Positions 43,463-56,194 of a stretch of DNA of 64,000 nt are shown here, piece after piece; within the stretch, counting starts at the first letter, position 1, and each line of letters begins with the position of its first letter. Source of the DNA: Glandiceps talaboti (lineage: Eukaryota; Hemichordata; Enteropneusta; Spengelidae). The notes beneath the pieces were generated by a model. That model was given only the letters and a program-made list of their open reading frames with translations, had not been told where the DNA came from and ran no database searches. The stretch is taken from assembly GCF_964340395.1 (NCBI RefSeq), contig NC_135561.1:270001-334000 (forward strand), written 5' to 3'. Both the position numbers and the translations under genes were made by a program.

Positions 43463-45030
43463 CAAAGAACTAAATACGTCCGAGTACATTTTCAGTTACA
43501 AGTACATATTACATTTGATTTAAAAACCAAAATTATTCATGGTACCGTTTATTTCAGTGTACTATATCTGTACATGTGTTGTCGTATCTAAGGCAGATCA
43601 CAAATCTTGGTACGTCGTGTCTGAGAAATGTAGAAGCGTTTTTCATTTTACATGCTTTGTTGTAACTCCATTGACATATGTCATAGAAAATACAAGTCTT
43701 AAATAACCACAGACAATTTGCAAATACACACTCTGCATGTATACACACAGTACAGTGTCACACTATATCATGCTGGTAGTCAATCAATACATTCTCTGTT
43801 ATAGCACCGTGAATCCCGTAAACATCTCAATTCATGTCACGCTATACTGTGCATAATACTGCCTGCATTTACTTTTATATAGAACAAGTTTTGGGGAAAT
43901 TGATATACATACTGATACCACGAAATTCCATCGTCAATCTGAGACGCCCTCTGCGGTTTTACGTGGCCAGTATACATGGCCAGTATACATATTTGTCACC
44001 AAGACTACACACTATATGCATTGAAACGCAGCAACGATCTCTTTGGCTTTTGGCTTATCATACACGTGTTTAATAGTTAGACAAATACATAGTCATGCCA
44101 AGGACCTATGTGTGATGTGTAGCAGCATTTTAAACCATTTGACGTGACACGCGACCTTCATAGTCCCCAATCACAGACTCTCATTCCATAACCAATATAT
44201 TTAGTCGTCAATACAACAGTTTATTACTTGTCCAATCATATTACTCAGATTATCAAGTAACTATCACTTTCCTACCAAAGCCAACTCAATTTTTTATAAC
44301 ACTTTCCATTTTTAAATGACTTTATTTGAGATAGAGTCAAAGGAATGATCATTGGTTTGTATTTGTTCCCACTTGTTTGTTAAAATTGATCACATTAAAT
44401 CATATATACTTTTGGAAACAGTTTGTTCACACGATTGACGCGGTGGGAAATGAATACTCAATATTAGTCGGTCCGTGTGCTCCTCTCTGATCTCGTCTTA
44501 TCTCGCGATCGGTCCGTGTGTTCCTCTCTGATTTCGTCTTATCTCCAATTACTGGTTTGTTTGTTCATCTAGTCAATAGATTACTTCATCCCAGGCTCAT
44601 ACAATGTACTGTCGCAATGATATAACAAATTTGACAAAATAAAATTTGAAAGATACTGCAATATTGTGGGGAATTTTATAAAATTATGATTTATTTTAAA
44701 TGTTTTAAATATCTTACTGAACTATTATTTGAGTACTGAGTTTTCTTTACTTATACAGTGCCGCAAGTTCCGTATACTTGTCAAGCGAGTTTTGTTCCCG
44801 TGCATATTACGGACAGATGCCAACACTAACCCACTAGTTCAAGAATCAATCGTCGTTTACGAACTGAACCGTGACCTTACGAAAGCACGTAGCTTTAGAA
44901 CTGTTTACATACAACATTAATAACAAATAAAACATAAATATTATTATATTTTTTTGAAGATAAACAAAAGGTTTAACCAGCAGACTCCCAAGCAATGTGC
45001 TCATAAGAATCTAATAACACGCATAGTGTG

Positions 45031-45073
<43 letters not shown>

Positions 45074-46600
45074 TGCATACATGCATACATACATACATAC
45101 ATACATACATACATACATACATCACGTACAATTTGTTACTGTTGTACAAGCTAAATGTGTTTCAGATATAACAGATATAACCCATTCTTTGTGTCACATC
45201 TTTGATTGATTCACCTTCCACGTAGTAACGCTGATAAAAGTGCACACTGGGAAACCAGGTTGAAAATCGACAAGTAGCATAACGGTAATTACATGTTATC
45301 AGCAATACTTTTAACCAGTAATGGTACAGAGAAGTGTTAATGCACGGCAACAGCTAAAGTGTAACCAAGTTATACACTCTAGAGTCGAGTTCACTCCAAT
45401 GTCTATGGGCATGGAAGTAGAAGTGGGTTATACTTCCATGCTATGGGCTCCATTATAAGAAGAACGTTTTACAAATAAATCGATTGATAATGTTTATTTC
45501 ACTAGCAATTGCACATTTCACATGTGATTGATTTGTTGGTAGTTCAAGTTTAGAGGTAAACTATAACACACAAGGCTGGTAAAAGTGGGAACGATCCTAA
45601 TGGTGGGCATCGGCATTCTTTCTTCATTTTGAAGTGTTGATTACACATAAACCTGTAAATTGGTGTTTTTTATTGTCTAAAAGCGAGAAACATTTACGAT
45701 GATTACACAGCTGCTTTGTAACACCTTGCCAAAAGTGTTGCAATTGTGTTCTGTTCGCCAACTGATAATTCATCGTTGGTATCGTACAAAAAATAAACTT
45801 TATTTATAAAAGATAGTTGTCTCGCTGGGCTTTAGAAAAAAGTTAGTCCAGAACAAATAAATGCGCAAAATATTAATTAAGTTATATTTCTCATGTTTGA
45901 TTTATCTATAATATATATATATATATCAAAACTTTAAATTTCGTGAACACGTGAACATTAATTACTATATACATGACATACTTTAATAACCAATTCTTAC
46001 TTCAATCTCACCACTTCTTTCTCGTCGTCTGAACTATGACCTTTCCTTCCCAAGCCATGGTACGTTTCCACTGTTGTACAAAAGTATCTCAGCCAGATAC
46101 AAGTCAGCCATCAAGTTGTCGTCAAGTGGTGGGTAGGTTGGCTATTAAATGATACGGTTGACTACGGTAACCCCAGCAAATCTTACGACTCGTTCGATGA
46201 TGAGAATTTAAAGAGATGAAAATGAAGACGAGGTTGTCGTTGGTGTAATGTAGCCTTGGAAAGTCAATTGAACTTGATCTAACACAAACCATTGCGTTTT
46301 TTACGATATCCCAAATTCACCAATTCAGAGGACATAGCACTTATTAACTTCTCCATACTTTTAATATCAATATTGATAAACAACTCTGACGTCACACAAG
46401 TCCTCCATGTGTAAAATGATAGAAAATCGCCCTTTTCTTGATAATTTTGGTTTGCAAACTGTACGCTGGTTTGACAAAATGGCAGACTGCAAACTTCATC
46501 GACCCCGTTTCTTTCAATCCGTTGGCGTTCAGCTTATAGCAAGAAATGTCATATACGAAACATAGATATTAACATCAACAAATAAACCTTGGTAAATCAG
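43463..46600. other. Spacer with small duplications and simple repeats
   Basis: No gene recognised. It includes a 46-bp two-copy duplication at 44466-44548 (CGGTCCGTGTGCTCCTCTCT then GATCTCGTCTTATCTC), a (CA)n plus (CATA)n tract at 45033-45122, and a (TA)n run near 45910. At 45398-45450 the words GCATGGAAGTA and TACTTCCATGC form an inverted pair around GAAGTGGGTTA; AGTGGGTTATACTTCCATGC recurs at 58699-58718. Confidence 0.5.
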
Positions 46601-46656
46601 TCATCTTGTCTTTGGGAGTTCAGCCAATTAGATCCAAACATAGGCATCGATTTAAT

Positions 46657-46660
<4 letters not shown>

Positions 46661-46711
<51 letters not shown>

Positions 46712-46783
46712 CAGACAGACACACAGACACACTCACTCACTCACTCACTCACTCACTCACTCACTCACTCACTCACTCACTGT
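46661..46783. repeat. (GACA)n followed by (CACT)n microsatellite
   Basis: GACA tetranucleotides to about 46710, a mixed ACACAGAC stretch, then about 13 CACT units to 46782. Confidence 0.95.
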
Positions 46784-46860
46784 GGTGGTATGGTAATAGT
46801 GGGAAACAGTAAATGCCTTTAAAGACTATCAATATGGTGGAATCTCACTACATGAAAAAT

Positions 46861-46932
46861 TCCCTGTACGTCTCTAGTGGGATTCGAACCCAGAACGTTC
46901 TGACTACTAATCTAACAATTACGCTACAGGGA
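46861..46932 (-). ncRNA. tRNA-like element, probably tRNA pseudogene or SINE head
   Basis: On the minus strand TCCCTGT at the start pairs perfectly with ACAGGGA at the end, like a 7-bp acceptor stem. Box B GGTTCGAATCC (46880-46890) is perfect, and TAGCGTAATTGTTAGATTAG is a fair box A. However, about ten extra bases lie between the T arm and the 3' acceptor strand, and the anticodon arm is not well formed, so a functional tRNA is unlikely. Confidence 0.5.
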
Positions 46933-48596
46933 GGCGGTGTTAAAAATGTGTTTGTTTCATTAAAATATTTAAACAAGGGGGAGGGTCCTATATTAGAGAA
47001 AGGAAATTGAGGTAGTATCACTTTTAGCACAACGGACTAGGGGAGGGCCCACATAAAAATGCCACAGACAGGGCTTGATTTCCCCCGCCCCTTGTAATTA
47101 CTGAAGATTGCCTAATCGGCTAAGTTATTTAGAACTCTTGGTCATACAGCTAGCACAAGAACCATGAACTTGACAAGACGTACATGGACTTTTGAGGAGA
47201 GAAACATATACTATGCAATGAATTATTTAGTTGATGTTTATCTGTACAAATAATAAATGGATGAGATGAATTAGAATTAATCACGTGGTTCTCATATTAG
47301 TTTCAATCAACAGAAACAACGCAACTCTAAAGTAAAGATTGTCCAAGGCAGAAATAATTACAAATCACATAAATATAAGGTATAATGACTTCGGAAGTAT
47401 TTCATCATTTATTAACAATCAAATATTGTCGATTCGCGATATCACATCCTATTTACTTGCATGTAGCAAGTAGTTACTAAAGTACCCACCAAACTATTAC
47501 TATATTCGACCTGTACGTTTGTACCATATAAGATAAGCGTCAACCTTTCAATCTGTAGATATGACGGTCGAACAAGACTGGTACGGTAGCCAGAATTCTT
47601 CTCAGTGAAAGAGTCGCTGCAAACAGCCTCGTTTTAAAGATCAAGTTTAGCTTCATCCATTTCACATGTCCATGAAGTTCAACATTCCCCACTATTACCT
47701 GTACAGGTACTGACTGCACTTGGAATGAAAATAAACAAATCCAAGAGGTTACGATTATAATGTTCTCTAAGAACCGTGACCACGTTTAGAAGGATATATA
47801 TATATATATATATAACCCTAATTTCCCCCATTTGTGAAATAAACACACGAAAGAACAAACTTGATGTCATAACGTCACGTCACACTATATTTGATTGCGT
47901 ATCAATCATATTTTGTCCTGTGAGTTTTCCGAATCAAATTTAATTCAATGAGCAACGAACGCAAAGAATGATACATGTAACTGAGTACTCATAAACCGAT
48001 TGAATCTTCGGGAATAGTTTTGCACACACTTTTCAATTTGCAACACCGTACCATTCTTGTATTTTGTAATCTTAATATTGTACAACAGTATTATCTTATT
48101 GAATGGGTATAACTCAACTCTACATCGAGGCAATATTTCAGACAAAACTTAGTGTGGAATATCTGTATGTGTTCCACCATTCTGATGTTTAACAGTTGGC
48201 TATATGTTGTCCGACTCAGCTGTTTTATTACGAAATTCTTTGTACAAACTACAATGGTAGTTTCGCAGTTCATTAGTCCTGTGACAATAAATAATACGCA
48301 ATGTATCCTGAGGAATAATACACATTGTATTTGAGGATAGTAGGGTATACGTGTGGTTGTCCTGATGACGTCAGTGTATGTTTTGTATTAGTCTACAATG
48401 CTATGAAAGTTGTTTCTTTTATCCCCTATATATGTGAATACCTTACAGGTGGTTAGCCTTCACATATAAAGAGAATTGGGCTCATCGTTTGATAAAGACT
48501 TTGAACAAATCTTTGAATTTAAATGTAATATATTGTTTGAAGATTCAAAGTATAAATATCAAGAAAATAAATAACAAAGTTATAAATAAATCCCTA

Positions 48597-48673
<77 letters not shown>

Positions 48674-49374
48674 CTCTCTTCTCACTCCCCGTCGCTCCTC
48701 ATTCTCTGCCTGTCTGTCACACACGCACGCACGCACGCACGCACGCACGCACCACACTTATAAAAAAAATCCTTGCGCCAGACCTTGACATCCTATCATT
48801 CACCGTCAATAATGATCAGCGATTGAGAAGCCATGAATTTGATATGTACATCTGTATTCAGTTGTCATGGTGATATAAACAACTGTGTCATCAAATACAA
48901 CCTTAACCTTTTTATACGCCAAAGTTTCCAAAAAACCAACACTTCAAAATCATAATCTTTGAGCGGATATCGAGTTCGTCAATATGGTATCGTGGAAAAC
49001 GGGGCGAAAAAACACTATAGTTACTGCAGTTAGGTACTTCAAGAGGTTATTAAATAATCTGTATTTCGTACAAGGTGTTGGTGACTTCACAGTAGCCTCT
49101 TTTAAAAGAAAACAGTGAACCCACTGACGAACATCATAGCGACGTGCTCTTTAACTAGTAAACACACAATCTCAACAAATTGGAAAGGTTGTACTAAACC
49201 CAATTTAATTAACCGGACGTCTATCAAACTCAGTTCTAACGATCTAGGAAAGGAAGTCTTTTGTTATTTGCATGGATTGTAAATTTACCAAGTAATAATT
49301 GAAATAATGCTAAGCTACTTATATTTAATGAAAGGTATAGAGTCTCGTTGACCTTCGTTTCCACGTTAAATTGG
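46933..49374. other. Spacer with one MITE-like copy and simple repeats
   Basis: No gene recognised. It contains the MITE-like copy at 47010-47113, a (TA)n run at 47792-47812, a (CT)n tract at 48597-48672 and (ACGC)n at 48722-48751. The remaining sequence is unique and AT-rich. Confidence 0.5.
47010..47113. mobile_element. Eroded MITE-like element, copy 1
   Basis: Shares CACTTTTAGCACAACGGACT, GGGCTTGATTTCCC and CCCTTGTAATTACTGAAG with the better-preserved copy at 55965-56074. Its terminal repeats are degraded. Confidence 0.65.
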
Positions 49375-49462
49375 AGGGAACGAAGAGTTTACATAGGTCA
49401 TAGCGGTCCAACTCACTAATAACTGGAGGGAACGAAGAGTTTACATAGCGGTCCATCTCACA
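49375..49462. repeat. Two-copy ~55-60-bp tandem duplication
   Basis: GGAGGGAACGAAGAGTTTAC and ATAG...CGGTCCA.CTCAC..ATAA occur twice. Confidence 0.8.
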
Positions 49463-49527
49463 AATAATCGACAGTGAGAACAGACAAATAAAACACGTTT
49501 TGACAATACGTTCATTTCAGATGTATA

Positions 49528-49567
49528 ACCATAGACCCTCCACCAACGTTGATGGAGGGTCTATGGT
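49528..49567. repeat. 40-bp near-perfect palindrome
   Basis: ACCATAGACCCTCCA and its reverse complement TGGAGGGTCTATGGT flank CCAACGTTGA, itself palindromic over eight bases. Only one base pair of 20 is mismatched (49543/49552). The outer word resembles CCATAGACATTGG seen at 27467, 59842 and, inverted, at 45398. Confidence 0.9.
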
Positions 49568-49669
49568 ATAACCAACCACTGTACTACTTTAGCTTCATTC
49601 ACCAAAAGACTTATTAAAAAATTTGATATCTTATCATAGGTTTAGGGATAGAAAATGGACAGTAGACAA

Positions 49670-49721
49670 CCTGGGTAGACAACCTGGGTAGACAGACAGA
49701 CAGACAGACAGATAGACAGAC

Positions 49722-49820
<99 letters not shown>
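49670..49820. repeat. (GACA)n microsatellite
   Basis: About 33 GACA units with two GATA interruptions, flanked on both sides by TAGACAACCTGGGTAG. Confidence 0.96.
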
Positions 49821-49949
49821 GGTGGAGGGATAGATAGAGAGAAGTAGACAACCTGGGTAGGCAGACAAAGTAAAAAAGGACGACGATCGGTGGACAGATA
49901 GAGTGAAGGTGCTGTAGACACAACGTCAGAGTAAATGTCATAAAATTAA

Positions 49950-52420
49950 GTTTTTATTAACAATTTGTTTAGTTAATCTGGTTTGGATTTTAATGGAAAA
50001 TCTTACCTTATATTTTGGAGGAAGACCGTTATACCATGGCATCAAACTGGTTTACTCACCACGTCATAGTTTTATGTGCTAACAAACTATGTTCTAAGTA
50101 TCACATAACTAAGAACCAATTGAAATGGACAGGTCAGGAATTGAATGAAGAGAGACCGTACAGCCAACCCATTACTTTAAAGAACCTTTATACCTATCAG
50201 GTATGTTGGACACGATAGTGTCACAGCACATCCATTAGACGTAGACACTGCCCTTTGTTGGCATTCAGAATACCCAAATTAAATACGTCGGGTGCGACCA
50301 TTAACAATACAGTCAAATACCGGTATAGAGCCCTGTGGCACAAAAACCGATGAGTTTATTTATAACAGTTTGTGAGGAATAGCGTACAGTCTGACTACGC
50401 TGGCCTTTGGTCTACAGACACTGGCTTGTTTACGACACCCTCCACTGACCAACTAAAACGTAGTGGTGTGATGGATCGTTATTTACAAGTATTATCATAC
50501 ATAGAAACATAGAAGACTTACATGACAAAACGAGACGTCTTCGTCGTAATTACTAATAATAAGTTAACTGATGACCAGTTCTCCTATAGTACAAGAGTAT
50601 GGACTTGTCAAGGAAACACTGAATAGCTTGTGGATTTCGCCATGTCTGGTTGTCGGAACAACTGTAAGTTTCTCTTATTAGTTATATATATATTATAGAG
50701 AGACAAATATACATGTAAAGGATCCGTTCTGCGTATCAGATTACATATGAACGAAGCTGTCTGTCACAACTTTGTTGTTGGTTGGCAACGCTTTTCGTGT
50801 CGTTATCAATGGACGCACGGACCCCAGTGTCCACTATGCAGCATAATCGGCCTGGGATAATCGAGCTGTCAGGGAGGAAACCTCATGATTTTAATCATGG
50901 TGCCAAGAGTCATGTATCTGTTGTTAAGTGTTCTATGTCAGCTGTAGCAGAGTATGTATGATATTCGTGCTTTGATTGTAATGTTACGTTAACTGTTCGT
51001 ATTCTGCTATATATCTCCCCACTTATTCGATATGCTCTATTCATTAATCCATTCAAGTATCGATTCCCATGGAAGGACGGCCATAAATTGGAGACTATCT
51101 ATCCATATACACATCGTATAGACCAGAGAAGTCAGCTGCTCCAATAAAATCAATGAAATCAACGGTCTGATGTTTATTTCGTAATAATGTCAATATCGCC
51201 ATGATCACGTGTCCTCAAATCACCCCCACTCCGTGTTTATGTTCGGATACATTAAATAAGAGACACGAACCGTTGTCAACCAGGCCGTGATAAGCCATAT
51301 ATCGCTATGATAAAACCTTCCGTTAGCAAACCACTCATGTATCGAGTGTAGAGCGACCAACACGGTGAAATCGAGATAACACCCCGAGAAATCGACATTC
51401 TTTTCCCTTCGTTCTGGTCGGCTGTTGAATTTAGGTAAGAATGAATTGTTTGCGTTGCCTCGACCCCATCGACTAACCTTGTATTGGCGATGTTTGCCTT
51501 GTTCCGACGTACAATACCTCTCTACTAAGTATATTTCAAACATAGTAACGTCAACAACTTAGACGGAATTTTAACCCACTTCTACCGTTAAAAGTACCCT
51601 CGAGCCGAGTCTGCAGACCTGACCAACAATACTGTTCTGTATTTAGTGCGTTAGGATTCAGAATTCCATAGATTAATTGGAACAAACCAAAGTATAATTT
51701 TGTGTGTTTTTTACTCACACCTACCAACTTATATTCGACTACGTTTCAACTATTTGATATAATGACAGCTACCGACAATTACACATTCCAGACGTTGTTG
51801 TAAACGTGTTCTCGTCACTGAAGCTTGTCCACGCGTACTTTGTTCGCTTTTTAAAGTAAAGTTACAAAATAACTGATCCTAGGAATACATTGCATTGATT
51901 TATTACAATTAAGGCATCCTGATGTTCTATGTGTATATATCTAATGAGCTTAAACTGAAACATTCGCTAACTGTTTATTTTTTCATGACTACCTGAATGC
52001 AATTGAGTTCCTGACATTTTGGGCAATATAGGTGTCAAGACGAGACGGAAGTTTTATGTCATCTAGCTGCCACCAGGGTTTGTCCGGTAGACATGACACG
52101 CCGGGGTATCATCAGATAAATCAAAACTTATGTTTGCGTCTTGGATTTGTTTGTTTGGATTACACCATATTGATTGTTTGTATATTCACATATTTCGCCA
52201 CCTGTCTGCTAATAGTCCGTACGTAGTGTCATATCGTCATTATACCCCTGGCGATATAGTTCAGAAACACGTGACAGGTTCCAAACTTGTAGTCTTTTCG
52301 TCAGCAGTTATAACTTCCATGAAAATTTCCATGAAAATCGAAGTTCTTCAATTCTCTCCAAACTTTACCATATGAAAGCTTGGTTTCACAGTCTTGATTT
52401 CAAGAAAATCATTGACCTTT
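49950..52420. other. Spacer without recognised genes
   Basis: The longest open frame (107 codons, minus, 51543-51220) has no family resemblance, no flanking splice pattern and an ordinary chance length. The segment is comparatively CpG-rich and repeat-poor, so it could hold regulatory elements. I found no specific site. Confidence 0.35.
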
Positions 52421-52423
52421 TAT

Positions 52424-53985
52424 TTTCCCGTAGAGCTAAAACAGTATTCGGTACCCATATTGGGTTCTATTTTCCCATAGAGTTATCACAGTATTCGGCG
52501 CCCATATTGGGTTCTATTTTCCCGTAGAGCTAAAACAGTATTCGGTACCCATATTGGGTTCTATTTTCCCATAGAGTTATCACAGTATTCGGCGCCCATA
52601 TTGGATTCTATTTTCCCATAGAGTTATCACAGTATTCGGTACCCATATTGGGTTCTATTTTCCCATAGAGTTATCACAGTATTCGGCGCCCATATTGGAT
52701 TCTATTTTCCCATAGAGTTATCACAGTATTCGGTACCCATATTGGGTTCTATTTTCCCATAGAGTTATCACAGTATTCGGTACCCATATTGGGTTCTATT
52801 TTCCCATAGAGTTATCACAGTATTCGGCGCCCATATTGGATTCTATTTTCCCATAGAGTTATCACAGTATTCGGTACCCATATTGTGTTCTATTTTCCCA
52901 TAGAGTTATCACAGTATTCGGTACCCATATTGGGTTCTATTTCCCCATAGAGTTATCACAGTATTCGGTACCCATATTGGGTTCTATTTTCCCATAGAGT
53001 TATCACAGTATTCGGCGCCCATATTGGGTTCTATTTCCCTATAGAGTTATCACAGTATTCGGTACCCATATTGGGTTCTATTTTCCCCATAGAGTTATCA
53101 CAGTATTCGGTACCCATATTGGGTTGTATTTTCCCATAGAGTTATCACAGTATTCGGTACCCATATTGGGTTGTATTTTCCCATAGAGTTATCACAGTAT
53201 TCGGTACCCATATTGGGTTGTATTTTCCCATAGAGTTATCACAGTATTCGGTACCCATATTGGGTTCTATTTTCCCCATAGAGTTATCACAGTATTCGGT
53301 ACCCATATTGGGTTGTATTTTCCCATAGAGTTATCACAGTATTCGGTACCCATATTGGGTTGTATTTTCCCATAGAGTTATCACAGTATTCGGTACCCAT
53401 ATTGGGTTGTATTTTCCCATAGAGTTATCACAGTATTCGGTACCCATATTGGGTTCTATTTTCCCCATAGAGTTATCACAGTATTCGGTACCCATATTGG
53501 GTTCTATTTTCCCAATGAGTTATCACAGTATTCGGTACCCATATTGGGTTCTATTTTCCCATAGAGTTATCACAGTATTCGGCGCCCATATTGGGTTCTA
53601 TTTTCCCATAGAGTTATCACAGTATTCGGCGCCCATATTGGGTTCTATTTTCCCATAGAGTTATCACAGTATTCGGCGCCCATATTGGGTTCTATTTTCC
53701 CATAGAGTTATCACAGTATTCGGCGCCCATATTGGGTTCTATTTTCCCATAGAGTTATCACAGTATTCGGCGCCCATATTGGATTCTATTTTCCCCATAG
53801 AGTTATCACAGTATTCGGTACCCATATTGGGTTCTATTTTCCCATAGAGTTATCACAGTATTCGGTACCCATATTGGGTTCTATTTTCCCATAGAGTTAT
53901 CACAGTATTCGGCGCCCATATTGGATTCTATTTTCCCCATAGAGTTATCACAGTATTCGGCGCCCATATTGGATTCTAAAATGAC
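52424..53985. repeat. 47-bp minisatellite, ~33 copies
   Basis: Unit TATTTTCCCATAGAGTTATC then ACAGTATTCGGTACCCATAT then TGGGTTC. Variants are GGTACC or GGCGCC, GGGTT or GGATT, and CCC or CCCC. Runs of like variants cluster, which indicates local block duplication. Readthrough of the unit gives a spurious repetitive open frame. Confidence 0.95.
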
Positions 53986-53989
53986 TAAA

Positions 53990-55964
53990 TTTTGATATCA
54001 TACTGACCACGCCACTATTTTTTTTAAAAAATGGTATAGTAACCCTTGATTTTTGTTGTTGATTTGAATTGAGAATAGGTTGGGTTAAAAAAGTATGGCA
54101 GTCAGAGGTCATTTTCTGGTAAGCATCATTTCAAACTTAGTAAATATATAATAATGGTAGAATAATCACTTGATGATTACACACCTTAGCAAGTATAGTA
54201 ACAAAAGTAGGTACAAGACATACCCTGTACAGCATCCTAGTCTAACAAGGAATGGAAGTTAATTAGATTCAGCAACATGTGTGGGAAAATCTGTACGCGT
54301 TATACAAGTTTCAGTCATGCTAATTCAACTTTTACGATGTTATCCATTTGACGTATAGTGGACTTTTACGGACGAACGAATCTCTTTTCTTAACTTGTCT
54401 TTCATTCTATTTCAATTCACGTCACATACCTGCTGAAAAAGGTACAGCTCTTTACACGAGTTGTCATGGTGCCATCAAGTTGAACAGTGTTTTCTTTTTC
54501 TTTCTTTTTTCGGGAACTATCTACATATTAACAGCTCACTTTTTTTTTTTAGAAATCTCTCTGAATAGAAATAGTTGGAAAGACGGAAATAAAACCCCAT
54601 TAATCATCAGGACATTTCCTTTCGTATAAATACGTATTTGGGGAGTTTGGTAATAAAATGAATTCAACGTGCACGTATCACAACCCCCATGTTAACTGTT
54701 CATCGCTGAAAGACCCTTCTATCGCCAGCCCACAAAAACTTATGAAATGAAATAAGATATAGCTCGGTGCCCCATTTCCAGTGATACCACAAATTACATA
54801 TACAGTCCGTCATCATGATGGGATTTAGATTAACAGTAACTCGTATATTTTTAGATTTTGAAATCTTCTTAGCCATGTATGATTCATCTGCCGCTTGCTA
54901 AAATCACAAATACTATGTACATGACCTTGCTGGATGTGATGCCGCCATTTGATGATAGGATGATAGTAGCCAAGCATAGGGTGACGGGACAGAATTGCCG
55001 GTGAAAGGTGGCTTTATCGAGTAAAATATCAAGGTCACGTGATTGTTGTTTATGTTGTTGAAATGCACCTGGACTTAGATATTTTGAAGTGTCTATACTC
55101 GTAACACCAAAATAAACAGGTTAACGTCATACGAAATACCGGTAGCTAAAAACTTGTACGTGCCATGTCGCGTATGTCGTCAGCTCGTTTTGTTGTGACA
55201 CTCAGCGAAGTCCGATTCCAATACACGTCACGTTATTCGCTCTCGTAATCTAGTGTTTTGTTGATTATCGCTACTAATCCCTCTTTAAAGGTGGCAACAG
55301 TTGGTACACTAAGTAACGCAGTAACCGATGACCCCATTATCCCTTCCTTTACGACGATATACCGATACAACAATTGTAGAGGGAAATACACGTGTTTTGA
55401 ACGACGGTGGGAACCACGACAGTGTTATTATTTATTTCGTAAACATAAGAAGAATTGTTGAAGGTAAAAACTTACAAACTGTCTGGTTTGTATTTCTGAA
55501 TTATCTGAAAAATATCTGTAATTTTTTAAATGACACAAACACAGACTTAGTGTCACCATATTTTCAGGTCTATCTTATAGTGATACTGTTATAAAGAGAT
55601 GTCAAGCATTTCTTATACATAGCTAATTCTGAATTAAATTACAAAGAATGATTTTCAAATATAACACAAAAATAAGATAAAGTAAGACATATCAAACAAG
55701 GAATAAACGAGAGCTTCGAGTTTTAGAGCATTATGTTAAATTGATAGACTTCTATTAACAATTTTAGATGAAAGAATTAAAAAATAGTCCTCCTTACCCC
55801 CTGGGCTTACTTTCAGTTCTTACAAATCATGACAATAAGTTAAAATATGTGTACACCATTATGCTGTACAATAATATCTCTATGTCAAAGTTTTTACAGC
55901 CATTATCAGGAGTCCTCCTTTACTTTCTACGTATAGCCGAGTTCCATTATTAGTTTTTGCATGT
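53990..55964. other. Spacer without recognised genes
   Basis: Only short frames (60-93 codons) without recognisable features. No dispersed repeat family identified. Confidence 0.35.
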
Positions 55965-56074
55965 AGGGAGCCTTCACTTTTTAGAACAACGGACTAGGGG
56001 TAGTTCACATTTTATATCACAGACCGGACTTGAATTCCACCGGCCCTCCCCCTTGTAATTACTGAAGGCTCCCT
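55965..56074. mobile_element. ~110-bp MITE-like element with 12-bp terminal inverted repeats, copy 2
   Basis: AGGGAGCCTTCA at the left end is the reverse complement of TGAAGGCTCCCT at the right end. The interior holds AGAACAACGGACTAGGGG and CCTTGTAATTACTGAAGG. It is homologous to 47010-47113, so the family is dispersed. It has no coding capacity. Confidence 0.75.
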
Positions 56075-56194
56075 TAATTGATAGCATGCATGTGGAAGTT
56101 AACGCCCTTGTCTCAATTGCTCTGTACTTTTGTCATGCTAACCCTTGAATTACATAAATCACCGTACACTCTTTGAGCTATTGTAAATGGTGGA

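Noticed and set aside
46010-46058. Minus-strand ATG with strong context (ACCATGG) and a short frame ending at a GTGAGA donor-like site
   Set aside because: Only about 15 codons, no recognisable protein, no partner exon found; too weak to list as a gene.
51220-51543. 107-codon minus-strand frame
   Set aside because: The length is within chance expectation for this base composition; no motif, signal or splice context.
53407-53658. Repetitive hydrophobic open frame
   Set aside because: Produced by the 47-bp minisatellite in one phase; it breaks wherever the unit gains or loses one C.
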